A stretch of 64,000 bases of DNA, from contig CM048853.1 of assembly GCA_026545225.1 (NCBI GenBank), forward strand, positions 16,308,755 to 16,372,754, given 5' to 3'. The DNA comes from Cornus controversa (lineage: Eukaryota; Streptophyta; Magnoliopsida; Cornales; Cornaceae). How positions within the stretch are numbered: the stretch's first letter is position 1; each line of letters opens with the position of its first letter. Under the pieces are notes generated by a model, which saw only the letters and a program-made list of their open reading frames with translations, was not told the origin of the DNA and made no database searches. Shown one piece after another: positions 34,265-45,558 of the stretch. Both the position numbers and the translations under genes were made by a program.

Positions 34265-35488
34265 ATGGCACCAAAGAGAGCAAGTCACCAAGGTGCGTCA
34301 AGTTCCCGTAATCCTCGCCGAGCGAGGCATGATCCGACCACAGGTTCTTCACGATCTCGCCGAGACGGTATTCAAGAGAGATGGCATCCAAGGGCGTTGA
34401 ATTATGAAACAACGTTTGACATAGCCGAACTTTATGGTATGTTTCCCGAGACACGGTGGGGGATTTCTGACATCCGTCGTCGTCGGTCGGCATCCATTTT
34501 TGTTCCACTCTCATCTACCATTTACCCGAGGCTTGTCAAGGTATTTTATCAGAACTTAATGCCGAAACCTGATGAGCGGGATGTGCTTACTTCTTTCGTA
34601 GAAGGAACAATAGTTCGAGTGGACATGTCATCCATTGCCATTGCCATGGGTTGTCCTCATGAATGCCCAGCTGATTTATCTCATATCTATACTCCTTTAC
34701 CCGACGAGTTGTCGGTGGGCAATGTGGTTGCACGATTGTGTGCCAACTAATTTTTTGGGCTGAAAAGGAATGCAGCTTCAAAGTCTTCAATGCCAAATCA
34801 TTTATGGTTCCTTGACGCTGTGCTACTCAAGAATGTATGTCCAATTGGACATAAAACTGAAAGACGTCAAGAGTTCCTCAGAGCCTTATATGCTATACAT
34901 TTTGGGCATTGGCTGTCATTCCCACAGATTGTTTGGGGCCAGATGGAGAAATTCTATTCCAAAGTTGTGGCCAAGGCAACAGACAGTGCAAGTGACTGGG
35001 AGTTTCCATTCCCTACTATTATTCACCAATTGCTTGTAGCACAGGGGTATGCAGTCCATGAGGACGAGCTTGCCTTTCCATGTGATCTTCATTATGGCAC
35101 GCATGACTGGAACCTGAGTCGATCTCATATGCACCAGAGAGTCATAGCGGCGCCTGGTGAAGTATCTCGGTTGGCCCAGGGAGGAGAGCATGTAGATATA
35201 CCACCACCGGTGGACGGTCCAGAAGAGATGGAGGCAAAGGAAGAGGAAGTGCATGCACAGGCTGGTGGCCATGATTATCAATATTTAGAAGGGCAGATTG
35301 CTGGGTTGACAGCCCAGTTTGGCACCTTACAGACAGAGGTCTCCACACAGTTTGGTGCAATGAGAGCAGAGATGGCGGATCACTTTCGTGACACTCGCCA
35401 AGAGCAACTAGAGATGAGGAGGATGATGCGTGCACTGATGCGCCAAGCAAACTTGGATCCAGATGCTCAGTCACCACCACATCCTTGA
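34265..35488 (+). pseudogene. Env-position ORF of the Athila-type element, split by one stop
   Basis: Two open pieces in the same frame: 34265-34750 (161 aa, MAPKRASHQG start) and 34751-35488 (246 codons; first ATG 34790), separated by TAA 34748-34750. In total ~407 codons. The first piece is basic and Ser/Arg-rich, then has a fold region (YPRLVKVFYQNLMPKPDE, LTSFVEGTIVRVD, IAIAMGCP) resembling the 'putative plant transposon protein' ORF that follows pol in Athila-type elements. The C-terminal part is acidic (GPEEMEAKEEEV), then a likely coiled coil (GQIAGLTAQFGTLQTEV, QLEMRRMMRALMRQ). I see no signal peptide or transmembrane segment, so calling it an envelope protein is only positional. Its function is unknown. 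Confidence 0.7.
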
Positions 35489-37108
35489 CAGGAAGGTAAC
35501 CATCTTTTGTATTTTATTTTATTTTTAGCTTTTATTCTTCTCTTTATTTTTCTTTTTGTAGTTAGATTTTTATTATCAATAAAAAAAAATGGAAAAATGA
35601 AAAAAATATTTTATTTTAGGATTTTTCTCTTTCATATTTATTTTCACCCATACTATTTTCACTTGATCTTTGGGGTATAGTGGTTTGTTTTGACAGGTTT
35701 TAACATCCAAGTTTGGGGGTGTGCTTGCATTGCCTTCGTACTCGTGATGTACTCTATTTTCTTTCCACTACTCCATGATCCCGGTAATATCGTTCTTACT
35801 CTTCTCTTTGCTTTGATTGATAGTACATTGAGGACAATGTACAGTTTAAGTTTGGGGGTGAGGCGATGCCTATTTGTGTGCTTTATTGCAATATGGGGGA
35901 AAATTTGTGTGAAATTCTTTTTGTATCAGGATTTTATTTTATTTTATTTTATTTTCTTAGTTTGTTTATTATTTTATTTTGTTTTATTTTTAGATAGAAT
36001 GTTTTTGACATCATTCAAGGAATTAATACCTTATGTAGGTGCTTAACTTGCAATTTTTGAGTAGGTTTTAAATCTTTGGAAACTATGGTTTGAATTAAGT
36101 GGTTTTAATCATGGTTTGCAATAACATGTTTTGAAGTGATTAATTTTAGTTTCCTTACATGCACAGACACACTAGCATAATTTTATGGGGTATAAACTTT
36201 GGTTTTGAGTTATTGAGTTACATATGCTTGATATTAATTAGTATCTCTTGAGAATGAGTATCGATGATGTGTTATACTTGACTTCAATGAAAAAAGAAAG
36301 AAAAGAAGTGAAAAAAAAAGTGATGAATAAGCAAATCAATTTGATCATTTTCATGAGTAACCGGGCCTCTATGCCTCAGGAAGCACGGAGTGTTCGCGTC
36401 AAAAGTGAAAAGGTGAGAAAAGATGAGCATTGGTTGTCTTGATTTGTAGCCTGACTGATTCGAGTAATTAGGTTCTTCGGGGTATCTTAAAGCCTAGTGC
36501 CCTAAAGCCATCTGGTTTGGGAGTCACTGACTGAAAGCTTGCTACATGGATCTTTCAGAAAGCTTAATAGTTCAAGACATTGCACAACCAATAAAGCAAT
36601 GAAAAAAAAAATGAAAAGTCATGTATTCATGTTTGGAAGTATGATTTCAATAAGGGGAGCTAGTGAGTAGAAGGGGTATGTGCCTTAATATATTCAGAGC
36701 TTGGTTATGCCACATGAGATGACTGCTAGTTCACTTTACACGAGGGAGCTAGAGTTGATTATTTTGAGATATGTTGATGTGAATTATGTATGTGGACCAT
36801 TGCTTTGAATTGTGGAATTTGAAAGTTTGAAATTATTCTTGAATGCAAGTTTGTAACTATGTATTGTAATCTTCTTCTTGAATTAATGTTGAAACAGAAT
36901 TTTGAATGTTTTTGGGTAACATTTCTGGAAACCCTCACGAGACTATACTCGTCCACTAGGGGGAACCTAGGGGTTTAAAGGCTTGTCGCATATGCTAAAT
37001 TCAATCGTTTCTCCCACGAAAGTGGAGTTTGGATAGTTTAGTTAGTATTTGTTAGTTTCTTTTGTTTTAGTTTTGTTTTAATCTATTGCTAAGGGACAAG
37101 CAATATAT
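35489..37108 (+). other. Noncoding 3' internal region of the Athila-type element
   Basis: T-rich after 35489, then A/T-rich DNA without a convincing ORF. Extra copies of the PPT-like AAGTTTGGGGG are at 35709-35719 and 35848-35858 (another at 34125-34135). Confidence 0.7.
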
Positions 37109-37121
37109 AAGTTTGGGGGTG
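37109..37121 (+). other. Polypurine tract of the Athila-type element
   Basis: AAGTTTGGGGGTG directly before the 3' LTR start at 37122, the canonical sequence for this lineage. Confidence 0.93.
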
Positions 37122-38642
37122 TGACAGGCGTTGAATGTTACGCATTCTAGCCTCTTAACTTATGTATTTTATTCTCTTAGTGATAGATTATTTTGTGATT
37201 TTACTTTGTTTTAGTGTTTTCTGTATTTTCAGGGCCTTAATGATTATTTCAGTTAAAACCGTGCTTTTGGGTTTTTAAAGAACACATCCAAGATGGTGAG
37301 ATGAAGCCTACATCAAGGAGATTCACTCAACCATTTATTTTAACTCAAATCAGCCCAAGAAAGAGGTCCAAGAGAATTACCACTGCTTAAGAAGGTTTCG
37401 GACCTGAAGCCCAAATCTGCGCATAATGCAGTCTTAATCCCGTTTTGGAAAACGGACCAGAAGTCTTATTTCCGAGCCTCAAATCGACATAATTCTCGGG
37501 TTGGGTTGAACGAAATTTGATTCTGCACACTTTTGTATTTCATGAAAATTCCGTAAATCGAACTTCTAGTGGGTCAAAAGTTGGGCTGAAGTCAGCCGAA
37601 AAAACCCACCTGATTAGTGCTGCGGGAAACCCTAATTTATTCCTAATTGGATTAGGACTTTGGTGTATTCTCTTGGGAAATAAAGTGAGGACTTGGAGGC
37701 TGAATTGGGAGAGATTAGACAGAGCTTACACAGAGATTGGAGAGTCTGAGAGGGCTGAGAAGAGAACAGAAACATATTGCAGAGCCATTGGAGAACATAG
37801 TCATACGCGTAATTCAGAAAGATGATGTCTTCTTCCTCAACAGTTGAAGCTTCTTCTTCTACCATGAGCGGCTAGTTCATCCACTAGGGTTTTGATGTAG
37901 CCCTAACAAAGCATCAATGGTTTGATTGTTTTAATTATTGGGGACCTTTATATACATGCATAGATTATGTAATTGTGAGGATTCTTATTATAGAATTGAG
38001 CAATAAAAGTCTTATAAATTCAATCTCAATGATTTCTTATCTTGTCTTAGATATTTAGTTGTTGTTATTGAACTCAATCTCTCTTGTTTTCTGTGATCAT
38101 GAGAAAGATTATTACACAATGGTAATCACTGAATATATTGTTATGAGCTTTGATGGATTATGCCTAGAGAAGATGAACCATACTGCACCCTAGATTAGAG
38201 TAGTTAGGCAGATGGCCCATGCCAATCGAAGATAGTCCATGGCTTAGCCTTAATCATATGTTATCTTCTTGACGGATGAAGGTGAGCTTGTAGCCACCGA
38301 CACCACTTATGCATGATGTAATTCCCCTATAGTTGATTCAATTGACCATTGATTGTGGAGTTAGTGGTGAAGTCAAACACCCTAGATTTCTCTCCTATTA
38401 TCTTCACCTATCTTGTTTACTTTGATTTATTTTATTTTACTTTTTAATTACTTTAGTTTAAAAATCAGAATTCTTTTCTTATAAATTTAATTAGAATTAA
38501 TTCCGTAATCCAACTCGTCAGAACATAATCCCTGAGGTACGATACCCCTTTCGATAGCCCTATTCTACAAGGAATTCGTTCTATTGCGAAGTGTGAAAAT
38601 TTTTAATTGATATATTTTTGAGTCACATTCACACACGAATCA
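37122..38642 (+). repeat. 3' LTR of the Athila-type element
   Basis: 1521 bp, same length as the 5' LTR. By eye about 11 substitutions, mostly transitions, of which about half fall in the last ~110 bp. Starts TGACAGGCGTTG and ends CACACGAATCA followed by TSD ATCGA. Confidence 0.96.
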
Positions 38643-38647
38643 ATCGA

Positions 38648-39757
38648 TCATCGACATCTTCGAGCTGACACTCAAGTGCATGGAAGCCGACAAATCAGTT
38701 AGAACACCATATAGTACAGGTAAGTATAATGAGGACACTCTGCACCTTTTAGTTCCGAGCCTATTTTGAAAAATCAGGATTTTCATGAAAATATTAGGAT
38801 TTTTCAAAGTAGGACTGGTCCCCAATATTTAGGACCGGTCCAACTTTTCTCGGCAGTTTAGTTTCTACAGGTTTTCAAAAAGTCCCATCGGTCCTATTTA
38901 TTTGGCACCGGTCCCACTTAGCCTGTTCCAAATAGGAAATAGATTTTGACGGAAATCCTGATTCCTATTGGGTTTGAAACTTCTAAGAAAGTTCTATTTT
39001 GGTATTTAACTTCTTTTCCGAGTAGAATTGGAACTTCCTTGCCTATATATATGTATTCATATTTTCTGTACAAGTGTACCCTGAAAAATTATTATTTTAG
39101 AGAGTGAAAGTATATACAATATAATTAGGGCTATATATTTTTAAGAACACACATCCATACTACACGAGTGATATTTTGAATGGTGTTCTACTTCTGATTA
39201 GTTGCTCAGAGACTGCATCAAATCTATTTGCTGATCAGAACATTGGATTGATGGTTCTTCACTTACTTGCTTGCTGAGGAAGAAAGGTAACCAGATTGCA
39301 TTATGAAGGGAACAAAATACTTGCTGAGTATTTTGGTTATTCCAACAACCTTTCTGTAAGGGTGGTGACGTTAGCCGGAAGTCTACAACAATTAGATGTG
39401 TTGTCGCAATCATAAGCCTGAGGTGTTCCGTATCAGATCCTTAACAGAGTGAAGAGGGGTGTGAGACTGAGACAGAGTCTATTGTACTTTGCTTCATCAT
39501 AGTGAATTGATTACCTGAGGTGTGCCGCCTCCCTCCGTGGTTTTTTTCGCCTTGGGTTTCCACGTATATCTGGTGCATTCTTTTCTTTACTTGCACTTTA
39601 TTTATTTGCTTTCTTTAATTGTTTCATTAATTGGACTTAAAATTGAATTAATTAAAAATTAAGCAAACGAGCAAGTGATCCTATTCACCCCCCTCTAGGT
39701 TCTAAAATACTTTTCGCAATTGCTTCCGCACCGCGCAACTCACATTGATATCAAAGT
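38648..39757 (+). mobile_element. Ty1-copia-type LTR with PBS (5' end not fixed)
   Basis: The right end is clear: the LTR ends GCAACTCACA at 39744 and is followed by TTGATATCAAAG (39745-39756), a drifted form of the copia PBS TTGGTATCAGAG. The phrase CACCCCCCTCTAGG shortly before the end is typical of copia LTRs. A TATA box is at 39044-39052 (CTATATATA). Four GGACCGGTCC-type dyads lie at ~38811-38914, upstream of the TATA box. No gag follows. An open stretch at ~38650-38769 (IDIFELTLKCMEADK) precedes the LTR and is unrecognised. Confidence 0.65.
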
Positions 39758-40549
39758 GTATCCTAGGGTTTTTGGGTCCTACGATCATGATGGTGAGATC
39801 TGTTCATTAAGTTGATGAAAAGTTTTTCGTTCAAACTTTTGAGTTGACCCATTTGACTCGTTTTAAGGTTTTAGTGAAATCAGGTGGTCAAGAAGAGTCA
39901 CGGTCTTCATGAATAGTCACTTTTGTGTTTCTTGACACCTTTAAACTTGGTGGTGAAGTTTTTTTTACCATTTGAGTGGACAAATTGCAAACTAATTTTT
40001 TAAAATGACTGTTTTGTTCTTTTCAAGGGTTTCGACAAATTTTGAAGGTTTGAGAAGGTCTATGACCTTTATGGGGACTATTTTCTTGGGTTTTGGGACC
40101 TAATGAATGTATTTGTGGGATTCATTTGTTGATTTGATTAACCAAACGATATTCATTCTTTCTTTTTTTTGGCTATCTTTGTGAGTCCCTTTTGACAAGG
40201 AGTAATTGCTATGACGGTTATTGCAATTTCTTCCACTTATCATTGATTCAGTTATATGATTAACCTTGATAGAGAGTCCATCCTCTATCACTGAATATGA
40301 ACCATTTATGATTATGTAATGGTCTGTGATCTATATAATCCCCGTATGAACACCCATCACACATATATATAAAATCATTACATAATCAAAGGGACAACTT
40401 TGATTGATTTCTGAACTGACCAATACATAACATTCACCTATGTTTATCCAACATTTAAACCATAGATTCTATTGGCGACCAGTGTCTATTAAGACCTATT
40501 AGTGCTATATAGGGTAGATAATCCCAACAACAACCTGTAGCTTGCCTAT
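39758..40549. other. Unassigned AT-rich DNA
   Basis: No gene seen. The first ~200 bp are a diverged copy of 27674-27900. The remainder has scattered short repeats only. Confidence 0.5.
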
Positions 40550-41756
40550 ATGGTAGCTTGCTAGTGTCTCGCACTTACCAACAACACAACTACCTATAAG
40601 ATCACCATAATCACTCCCCTTAGGGTCACATCATCCCCGTTGACCACACTTTTAGTTAGGCTCTAGTTCTGATACCATTTGTAACGACTGAGCTATGAGA
40701 TTGTCTGCCTTCAGCCAGAGCCCGCACGATTTTGTTCTTGAATTTTACCCCAAAATGACTCATACTATTTAGAGATAACACTACACATATAAGCACTTCA
40801 CCTTTTCTTTCCCCACGCAATGTGGGATCATGCAACCTGAGTTTGCTAGTGTGGTACCTGCCAATTTCTCACACCTTCTTATACGGTCATCATAATCACC
40901 CCCTTGGGGCCCAATGTTCTCGTTGGCCACGCTTCCGGCTGGATTTGAGCTCTGATACCATTTGTAATGACCAACACTACGAGGTATTGTTGGGGTATAA
41001 CAATGCCACTTCTTGCACAAGTGGGCTCGTGAGGGCCCTTGGATGTCGAATGCCATAAAAGTTGTGTGTTTCCCACACTAGATACCAATTGGTTTTCAGA
41101 TGAGATGGCATAGACCGATCGAAGGCCAACAATTGGTATTAGAATCAAAGTTTATGGGTTTGAGTCCAAGCAACACCATCACGTGGGGGAGGCATTTTTG
41201 GGGTACATCAATGTCACTCCTTGCATGGGTGGACCTATGAGAGTCCTTGGATGTCATGCCATAAAGGCATGTGTTTCCCTCACTGAACACCAATTGGTTT
41301 TTAGATGAGATGGCACAGTTCGATCCTAGGTCAACGAGTATGATATTGTTCACTTTGGACCTGAGCCCGCATGATTTTGTTCTTGGACTTTATCCCCAAA
41401 AGGCCTAATACTATTTGATAGCACCACACATATAAGCACTTCACCCTTTTACTTCCCCAGGCAATGTGGGATTGTGAAACCTGCAAGTGGCTCACACCCG
41501 CCCAACACACCCAACCACAAGGTCACCACAATCACCCCCTTAGGGGTCCAATGTCCTCAAAGGCTACACTTCGGGTTGGGCTCCAGTTCTGATACCATTT
41601 GTAACAACTCACTCCATAAGGTATGATATTATCTGCTTTATTCTGAGCTCGCATGATTTTTTCTTGGGTTTTACCCTAAAATGCCTCGTATCATTTGAAA
41701 ATACGACCGTATATATAAGCACTTCACCCTTTCTTTCCCTAGGCAATGTGGGATCT
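40550..41756 (-). mobile_element. Tandem array of a TRIM-like element (TRIM-A), four LTRs and three internal domains
   Basis: On the plus strand the order is LTR0 tail (~40550-40609), internal, LTR1 (40680-~40894), internal (~40895-40962), LTR2 (40963-~41530, interrupted), internal, LTR3 (41600-~41756, truncated). Each internal domain is only ~70 bp and has a PPT-like run (plus-strand CACCCCCTTGGGG type) at one end and an iMet-type PBS at the other (plus-strand GCTCTGATACCA at 40949-40960; one-mismatch copies before LTR1 and LTR3). The orientation is therefore minus. Shared LTR phrases link it to the insertion at 7468-7954. Confidence 0.85.
40988..41336 (+). mobile_element. Second TRIM-like element (TRIM-B) nested in TRIM-A LTR2
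   Basis: LTRs 40988-41131 and 41196-~41336 (~140 bp each), starting TGTTGGGGTA / TTTTGGGGTA. The internal region is ~64 bp with PBS TGGTATTAGAATC at 41134 and PPT GTGGGGGAGG before the second LTR. Flanks GGTAT and AGTAT form a probable 5-bp TSD with one mismatch. It splits the TRIM-A LTR between 'cactacgaggtat' and 'gagtatgatattg'. Confidence 0.8.
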
Positions 41757-42766
41757 CTTCTTTAATGGTGAAGTTTTTGCTACAACAATAGCCACATGCA
41801 CCAGTGCAGAAAATTCTGCATTATCCAATATTTTAACTCCCCACCTCCAGCGACCTCTTCTAGCCATTTTTCTCTCTTTTATTTAATAGTATAACTTTTG
41901 CTGCACCAATAGCCACATGAACTGGTGCAAAAAATGCTGCACTTGTGCACTATCCAGAATTTTTTTTCGATACGAAATGCACCGATGCAAAAAATGTTGC
42001 ACCGATGTATTAGCCAATATTTTTCAGTGGTGCAGCTTTAGATGTACTAGTACCCATATGCACCGAGCCTTCCCCGAAATCATGTGAATGTACTAGAAAT
42101 CTTATTATTAAAATAATTTATTTTTAATATAAAATAATGTCCCACTTTCACTAGTCACTAACGCGACTGCCACTGCACCAATGCTAGACTTTCACTGCAT
42201 GAGAGCAATTTTTTTTTTTTTTTTGAAGGTGGTTATTGATAAAGGAGTGAACATTTGATAAGTAGATGTAAAATAATGGACAGTTAATTAAAAAAATGTA
42301 AATAATTTCACATATATTCTTAGGTTTGTATAGAAATTTGTGTAGTAAAACTTCCATAGAATGCACTTAATGTGTTATTACATTTGTGGAGTAAAACTTT
42401 CACATAATATAGTTAAACCATTTTTATAATAAATTTCTTACTAAAAAGTGGTATATCTCTTTCTTGCACTCCACGATGCTTAAAGAAAAATTTGTGTAAT
42501 CAAATTTATAATACCTGTCATGTCATGGATAACATTGTTGTTGAATATATTTTCGGTAACATGTGACGGCATAAACTTTACAAATATATTATTTCTTACA
42601 TGAACAAGGCACATTAGAAATATTGAAATACAAATTTCCAATTGCATTATTATAATGCTTCAATATAACTCAGCTTTATACTTTATTTCAAACACAACAT
42701 TGAAATAAGACCATACGAAGTATGACTTTGCCACATGAATGCAAAAAAATTACTGCATGTTGTAAC
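41757..42766. other. Unassigned intergenic DNA
   Basis: No gene. 41770-42080 repeats phrases like 'gccacatgcaccagtgca' and 'atgcaccgatgcaaaaaatgttgca' several times, a loose minisatellite. A poly-T run is at ~42212. Confidence 0.5.
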
Positions 42767-42769
42767 ACT

Positions 42770-42921
42770 CACTACAAAAAAATTTTATATCACCGGCGGT
42801 TTAAACCGCCAGAAAATACCTCTAAAACCGCCGGAAAAATCCTCACCGGCGATTAAAAAATCTGCCGGAAAAGGTCCCGCCGGTCAAAAATCGCCGGAAA
42901 AAAAGTAAATATGTTGTAGTG
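42770..42921 (+). mobile_element. CACTA-type MITE
   Basis: 152 bp, starting CACTACAA and ending TTGTAGTG, with a perfect 3-bp TSD ACT (42767-42769, 42922-42924). The interior is rich in subterminal GGCGGTT/CCGGCG motifs, including 'CACCGGCGGTTTAAACCGCC'. No coding capacity; it depends on a CACTA (En/Spm) transposase elsewhere. Confidence 0.92.
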
Positions 42922-42924
42922 ACT

Positions 42925-43924
42925 TGCACTGCATAAGTATCAAACTTTTACTGCATACTATCACAATTATACTGTACAATTTTACTACAACAAAAATGTT
43001 ATGATTGGTGACAATTTATTGATTTCATTGTCAACATTATGAACTTAATAGATTATAATTAAAAGTCAAAAGGCATAGAGTTCTGAGAAGTATGTGATGT
43101 GATAATAGAAAAAATGAAATCATCTTATTTTTTCTAACTTAATACATTATAATTTCTTCCTACAGAACTTTTTTCTAACTTAATACATTCTAATTTCTTC
43201 CTACAGAACTTTTTCACCATATTTTCTTCCATTTTCAAGGGAAGAAGGAGAATTCATGATTATTGTCACACTTTTCAATTTTAAGAAAGTGATAAGAAAA
43301 AAATACTAATAAATTACTTACATCAGTGCAAAGTTTTCCTGCACCGCTGCATTTTGTATACTGGAATATGCACATTACAAGTCCACCAATACACTACAAG
43401 AGTGCATATTGAAAGTGACTGCAAATTCACTAATGCTGAAAACACATGCACTAGTGTCAGCTAGACTGTAAATTCTGGTGAATTTTTCAATGAAAATTTT
43501 CCACATTCAGTTTTCAAATCTAAACACATGCACATTGTCATCTAAATACATCGATCTCTAAAGTTTAAACAAATGGAAAGTAGAGACAAAGTATTGTAAC
43601 AAAACCCTTGAACAAGAAAAAGTAGAGACTGAGAGTAGTGTTATCAAATTGTAGAGAGGAATTAGTGGCTGGTGGTTGCCGGGAATGGGTTCACCGGTGG
43701 TTGTGGGGGGTTGCTGGAGGGTCTCGTCGGAGAAAATAGGTTCGTCGATGGTGGAGATGGATATAAAGAGAGAAACTTGCAAAAATGGCTAGAGAGAAAA
43801 AAACTCACTGTAAAAGAAGAGAGAGAGAGGAAAATAATGAGGGTACTCTTAAAAAGTTGTCGAGGGGTACTTTGAACCATGCGTATAGATGAATAGTGAA
43901 AGTTGTCAAGAGATATGCTAAAGA
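42925..43924. other. Unassigned intergenic DNA
   Basis: No gene seen. Two near-identical ~50-bp phrases ('ttttttctaacttaatacatt..aatttcttcctacagaac') are tandem at ~43131-43212. 43660-43830 is GA/GT-rich and gives only low-complexity ORFs. Confidence 0.5.
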
Positions 43925-43934
43925 GCGACCGTCT

Positions 43935-44659
43935 AAGAAGCATGGACACGGACACGGGTACGACACGACACGGACACGGCGACACGGCAAATTTCAAAAA
44001 AATAGGACACTACACGGCGGGGATACGGCTATGAAATAATATATTAATATATATTCAACAAGTTAACCAATATCCACAATACCATAAATTTAACAATAAA
44101 AAAATAATAAATCACACAAATACTTCAATTTATTATCAAGTAACTAATGTATTTTCAAAAAGGATGTTCATTATATTGGCTTTTTTATTTTTTTTGTTTC
44201 TAAATTTATTATTTAGGAATTTTATCTAACTATTTTTTATTTTTAAAATTTTTTATTTTAGAAAATAATATATTTATATAGAAAAAGGCATAATAGTCAT
44301 ATTAAATGATACATGTCATTATAGTTATTTCAAGGGGTCAATATGTCAATTTTTAGACGATGAGGGGCTGAAATGTTAAAAAAAATAGTTCAAAGGGGTC
44401 TTTTTGTAACTTTGCAAAAGTTCAGGGGTTTTTTTGCACTTTTAAAAATTACAAAATGTACCCCGCCGTGTCCCCCGCGTGTCCTTGCCGTGTCCCCCGC
44501 GTGTCTTTGCCGTGTCCCAGCCGTGTCCTAAAAAAAAAAATTCCAGGACACTTCTACGGAGTGTCCGACACATGTCCGAGAAGTGTCCGAGTGTCCGAGG
44601 AGTGTCCGAGTGTCCGACACGGACACGGCACCCCTATACGAAGTGTCCGTGCTTTCTAG
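43935..44659. mobile_element. Non-autonomous TIR DNA transposon with ACACGG-rich ends
   Basis: 725 bp flanked by GCGACCGTCT at 43925-43934 and 44660-44669; the next base (A) also matches, so the duplication is 10-11 bp as read. The ends are imperfect inverted repeats (AAGAAGCATGGACACGG against, inverted, CTAGAAAGCACGGACAC). Both ends carry arrays of ACACGG/GTGTCCG. If the leading CTA belongs to the TIR the TSD shrinks to 8 bp (hAT-like); otherwise it is Mutator-like. The core is AT-rich and noncoding. Confidence 0.8.
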
Positions 44660-44669
44660 GCGACCGTCT

Positions 44670-45097
44670 ATTCACACTCGCACTTTAGTTTCTTAATACA
44701 GAATTATATGTATTCTTGTTTTTTCAAAAAAAAATTGCAACTAGTGTCATTGTGAACACTCTCACTTTTACAGGTAATATTTAAAAGTGAGATTAATGAT
44801 GGTCTCACTGTGTATATCCTTACTTTTAAAAAATTATTACAGTTAGTGTTATTATAAAAGTGAGAATATTCACAATGACACTAGCTATAATTTTTTTTAA
44901 AAAAAAATAAGGGTGCCTATAGTTCTGTATTAACAACTAAAAATAAAAAATAAAGAAAGTCAACGGTTGTGATTGATTAACGAGTAACAAACTATTCTGA
45001 TTGGACAGTCGCAAGCAATTCTCAGTATTGTCAAATACCTAATTACTTTTTGTAAGACACTTTTTTATCCAATACTATTTCCTACTTTGTGAATATT
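44670..45097. other. AT-rich intergenic DNA
   Basis: 44735-44900 holds an imperfect inverted repeat ('gtgtcattgtgaacactctcacttt' against 'aaagtgagaatattcacaatgaca'), possibly a small foldback element. No gene. Confidence 0.45.
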
Positions 45098-45558
45098 GAT
45101 AATTATTTTTTGTTAAGTGATCATAAATTAAATTATTTATCCAAAAAAAGGTGGTCATAAATTAAATTATGATTGACTGGTCTTTAATTTCTTTGACTTT
45201 TGTTAAGTTTTTCATTGTCGGTAAGAAGGGGAGATGCAAGACACATAAATTCATCCACGCAATAGAAAGAAAAATAAAAATACTCCAATATAAATACATA
45301 CTTGATGGATCACAAATTGGTATACAAATTGATAATTATTTTTTGTTAAGTGATCATAAATTAAATTATTTATCCAAAAAAAGGTGGTCATAAATTAAAT
45401 TATGATTGACTGGTCTTTAATTTCTTTGACTTTTGTTAAGTTTTTCATTGTCGGTAAGAAGGGGAGATGCAAGACACATAAATTCATCCTCGCAATAGAA
45501 AGAAAAATAAAAATACTCCAATATAAATACATACTTGATGGATCACAAATTGGTATAC
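45098..45558 (+). repeat. Recent tandem duplication, 228-bp copies, period 233 bp
   Basis: Copies 45098-45325 and 45331-45558 appear identical except one base (ccacgcaat / cctcgcaat), separated by 5 bp. Each unit itself has a partial internal repeat around 'cataaattaaattat'. The ORF at 45169-45393 spans the junction and is not a gene. Confidence 0.93.

Larger units (their letters stand above)
27916..38642 (+). mobile_element. Athila-type Ty3-gypsy element, young, lacking reverse transcriptase
   Basis: 10,727 bp with two 1521-bp LTRs that differ at only about 11 positions by eye (~0.7%), a perfect TSD ATCGA (27911-27915, 38643-38647), a tRNA-Asp PBS and a canonical AAGTTTGGGGGTG polypurine tract. 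It encodes gag, protease and integrase in one frame, then an env-position ORF pair. No RT or RNase H coding sequence exists between protease and integrase, so the element must have been mobilised in trans. LTR divergence implies recent insertion (inference; rate-dependent). Confidence 0.96.

Noticed and set aside
43558..43997. Overlapping 60-111 aa ORFs on the minus strand
   Set aside because: Low-complexity Ser/Pro/Phe composition from GA/GT-rich DNA and ACACGG repeats; no domain.
44456..44688. Two overlapping Cys/Pro-rich ORFs
   Set aside because: They translate the GTGTCC/CCGTGT repeat array of the TIR element.
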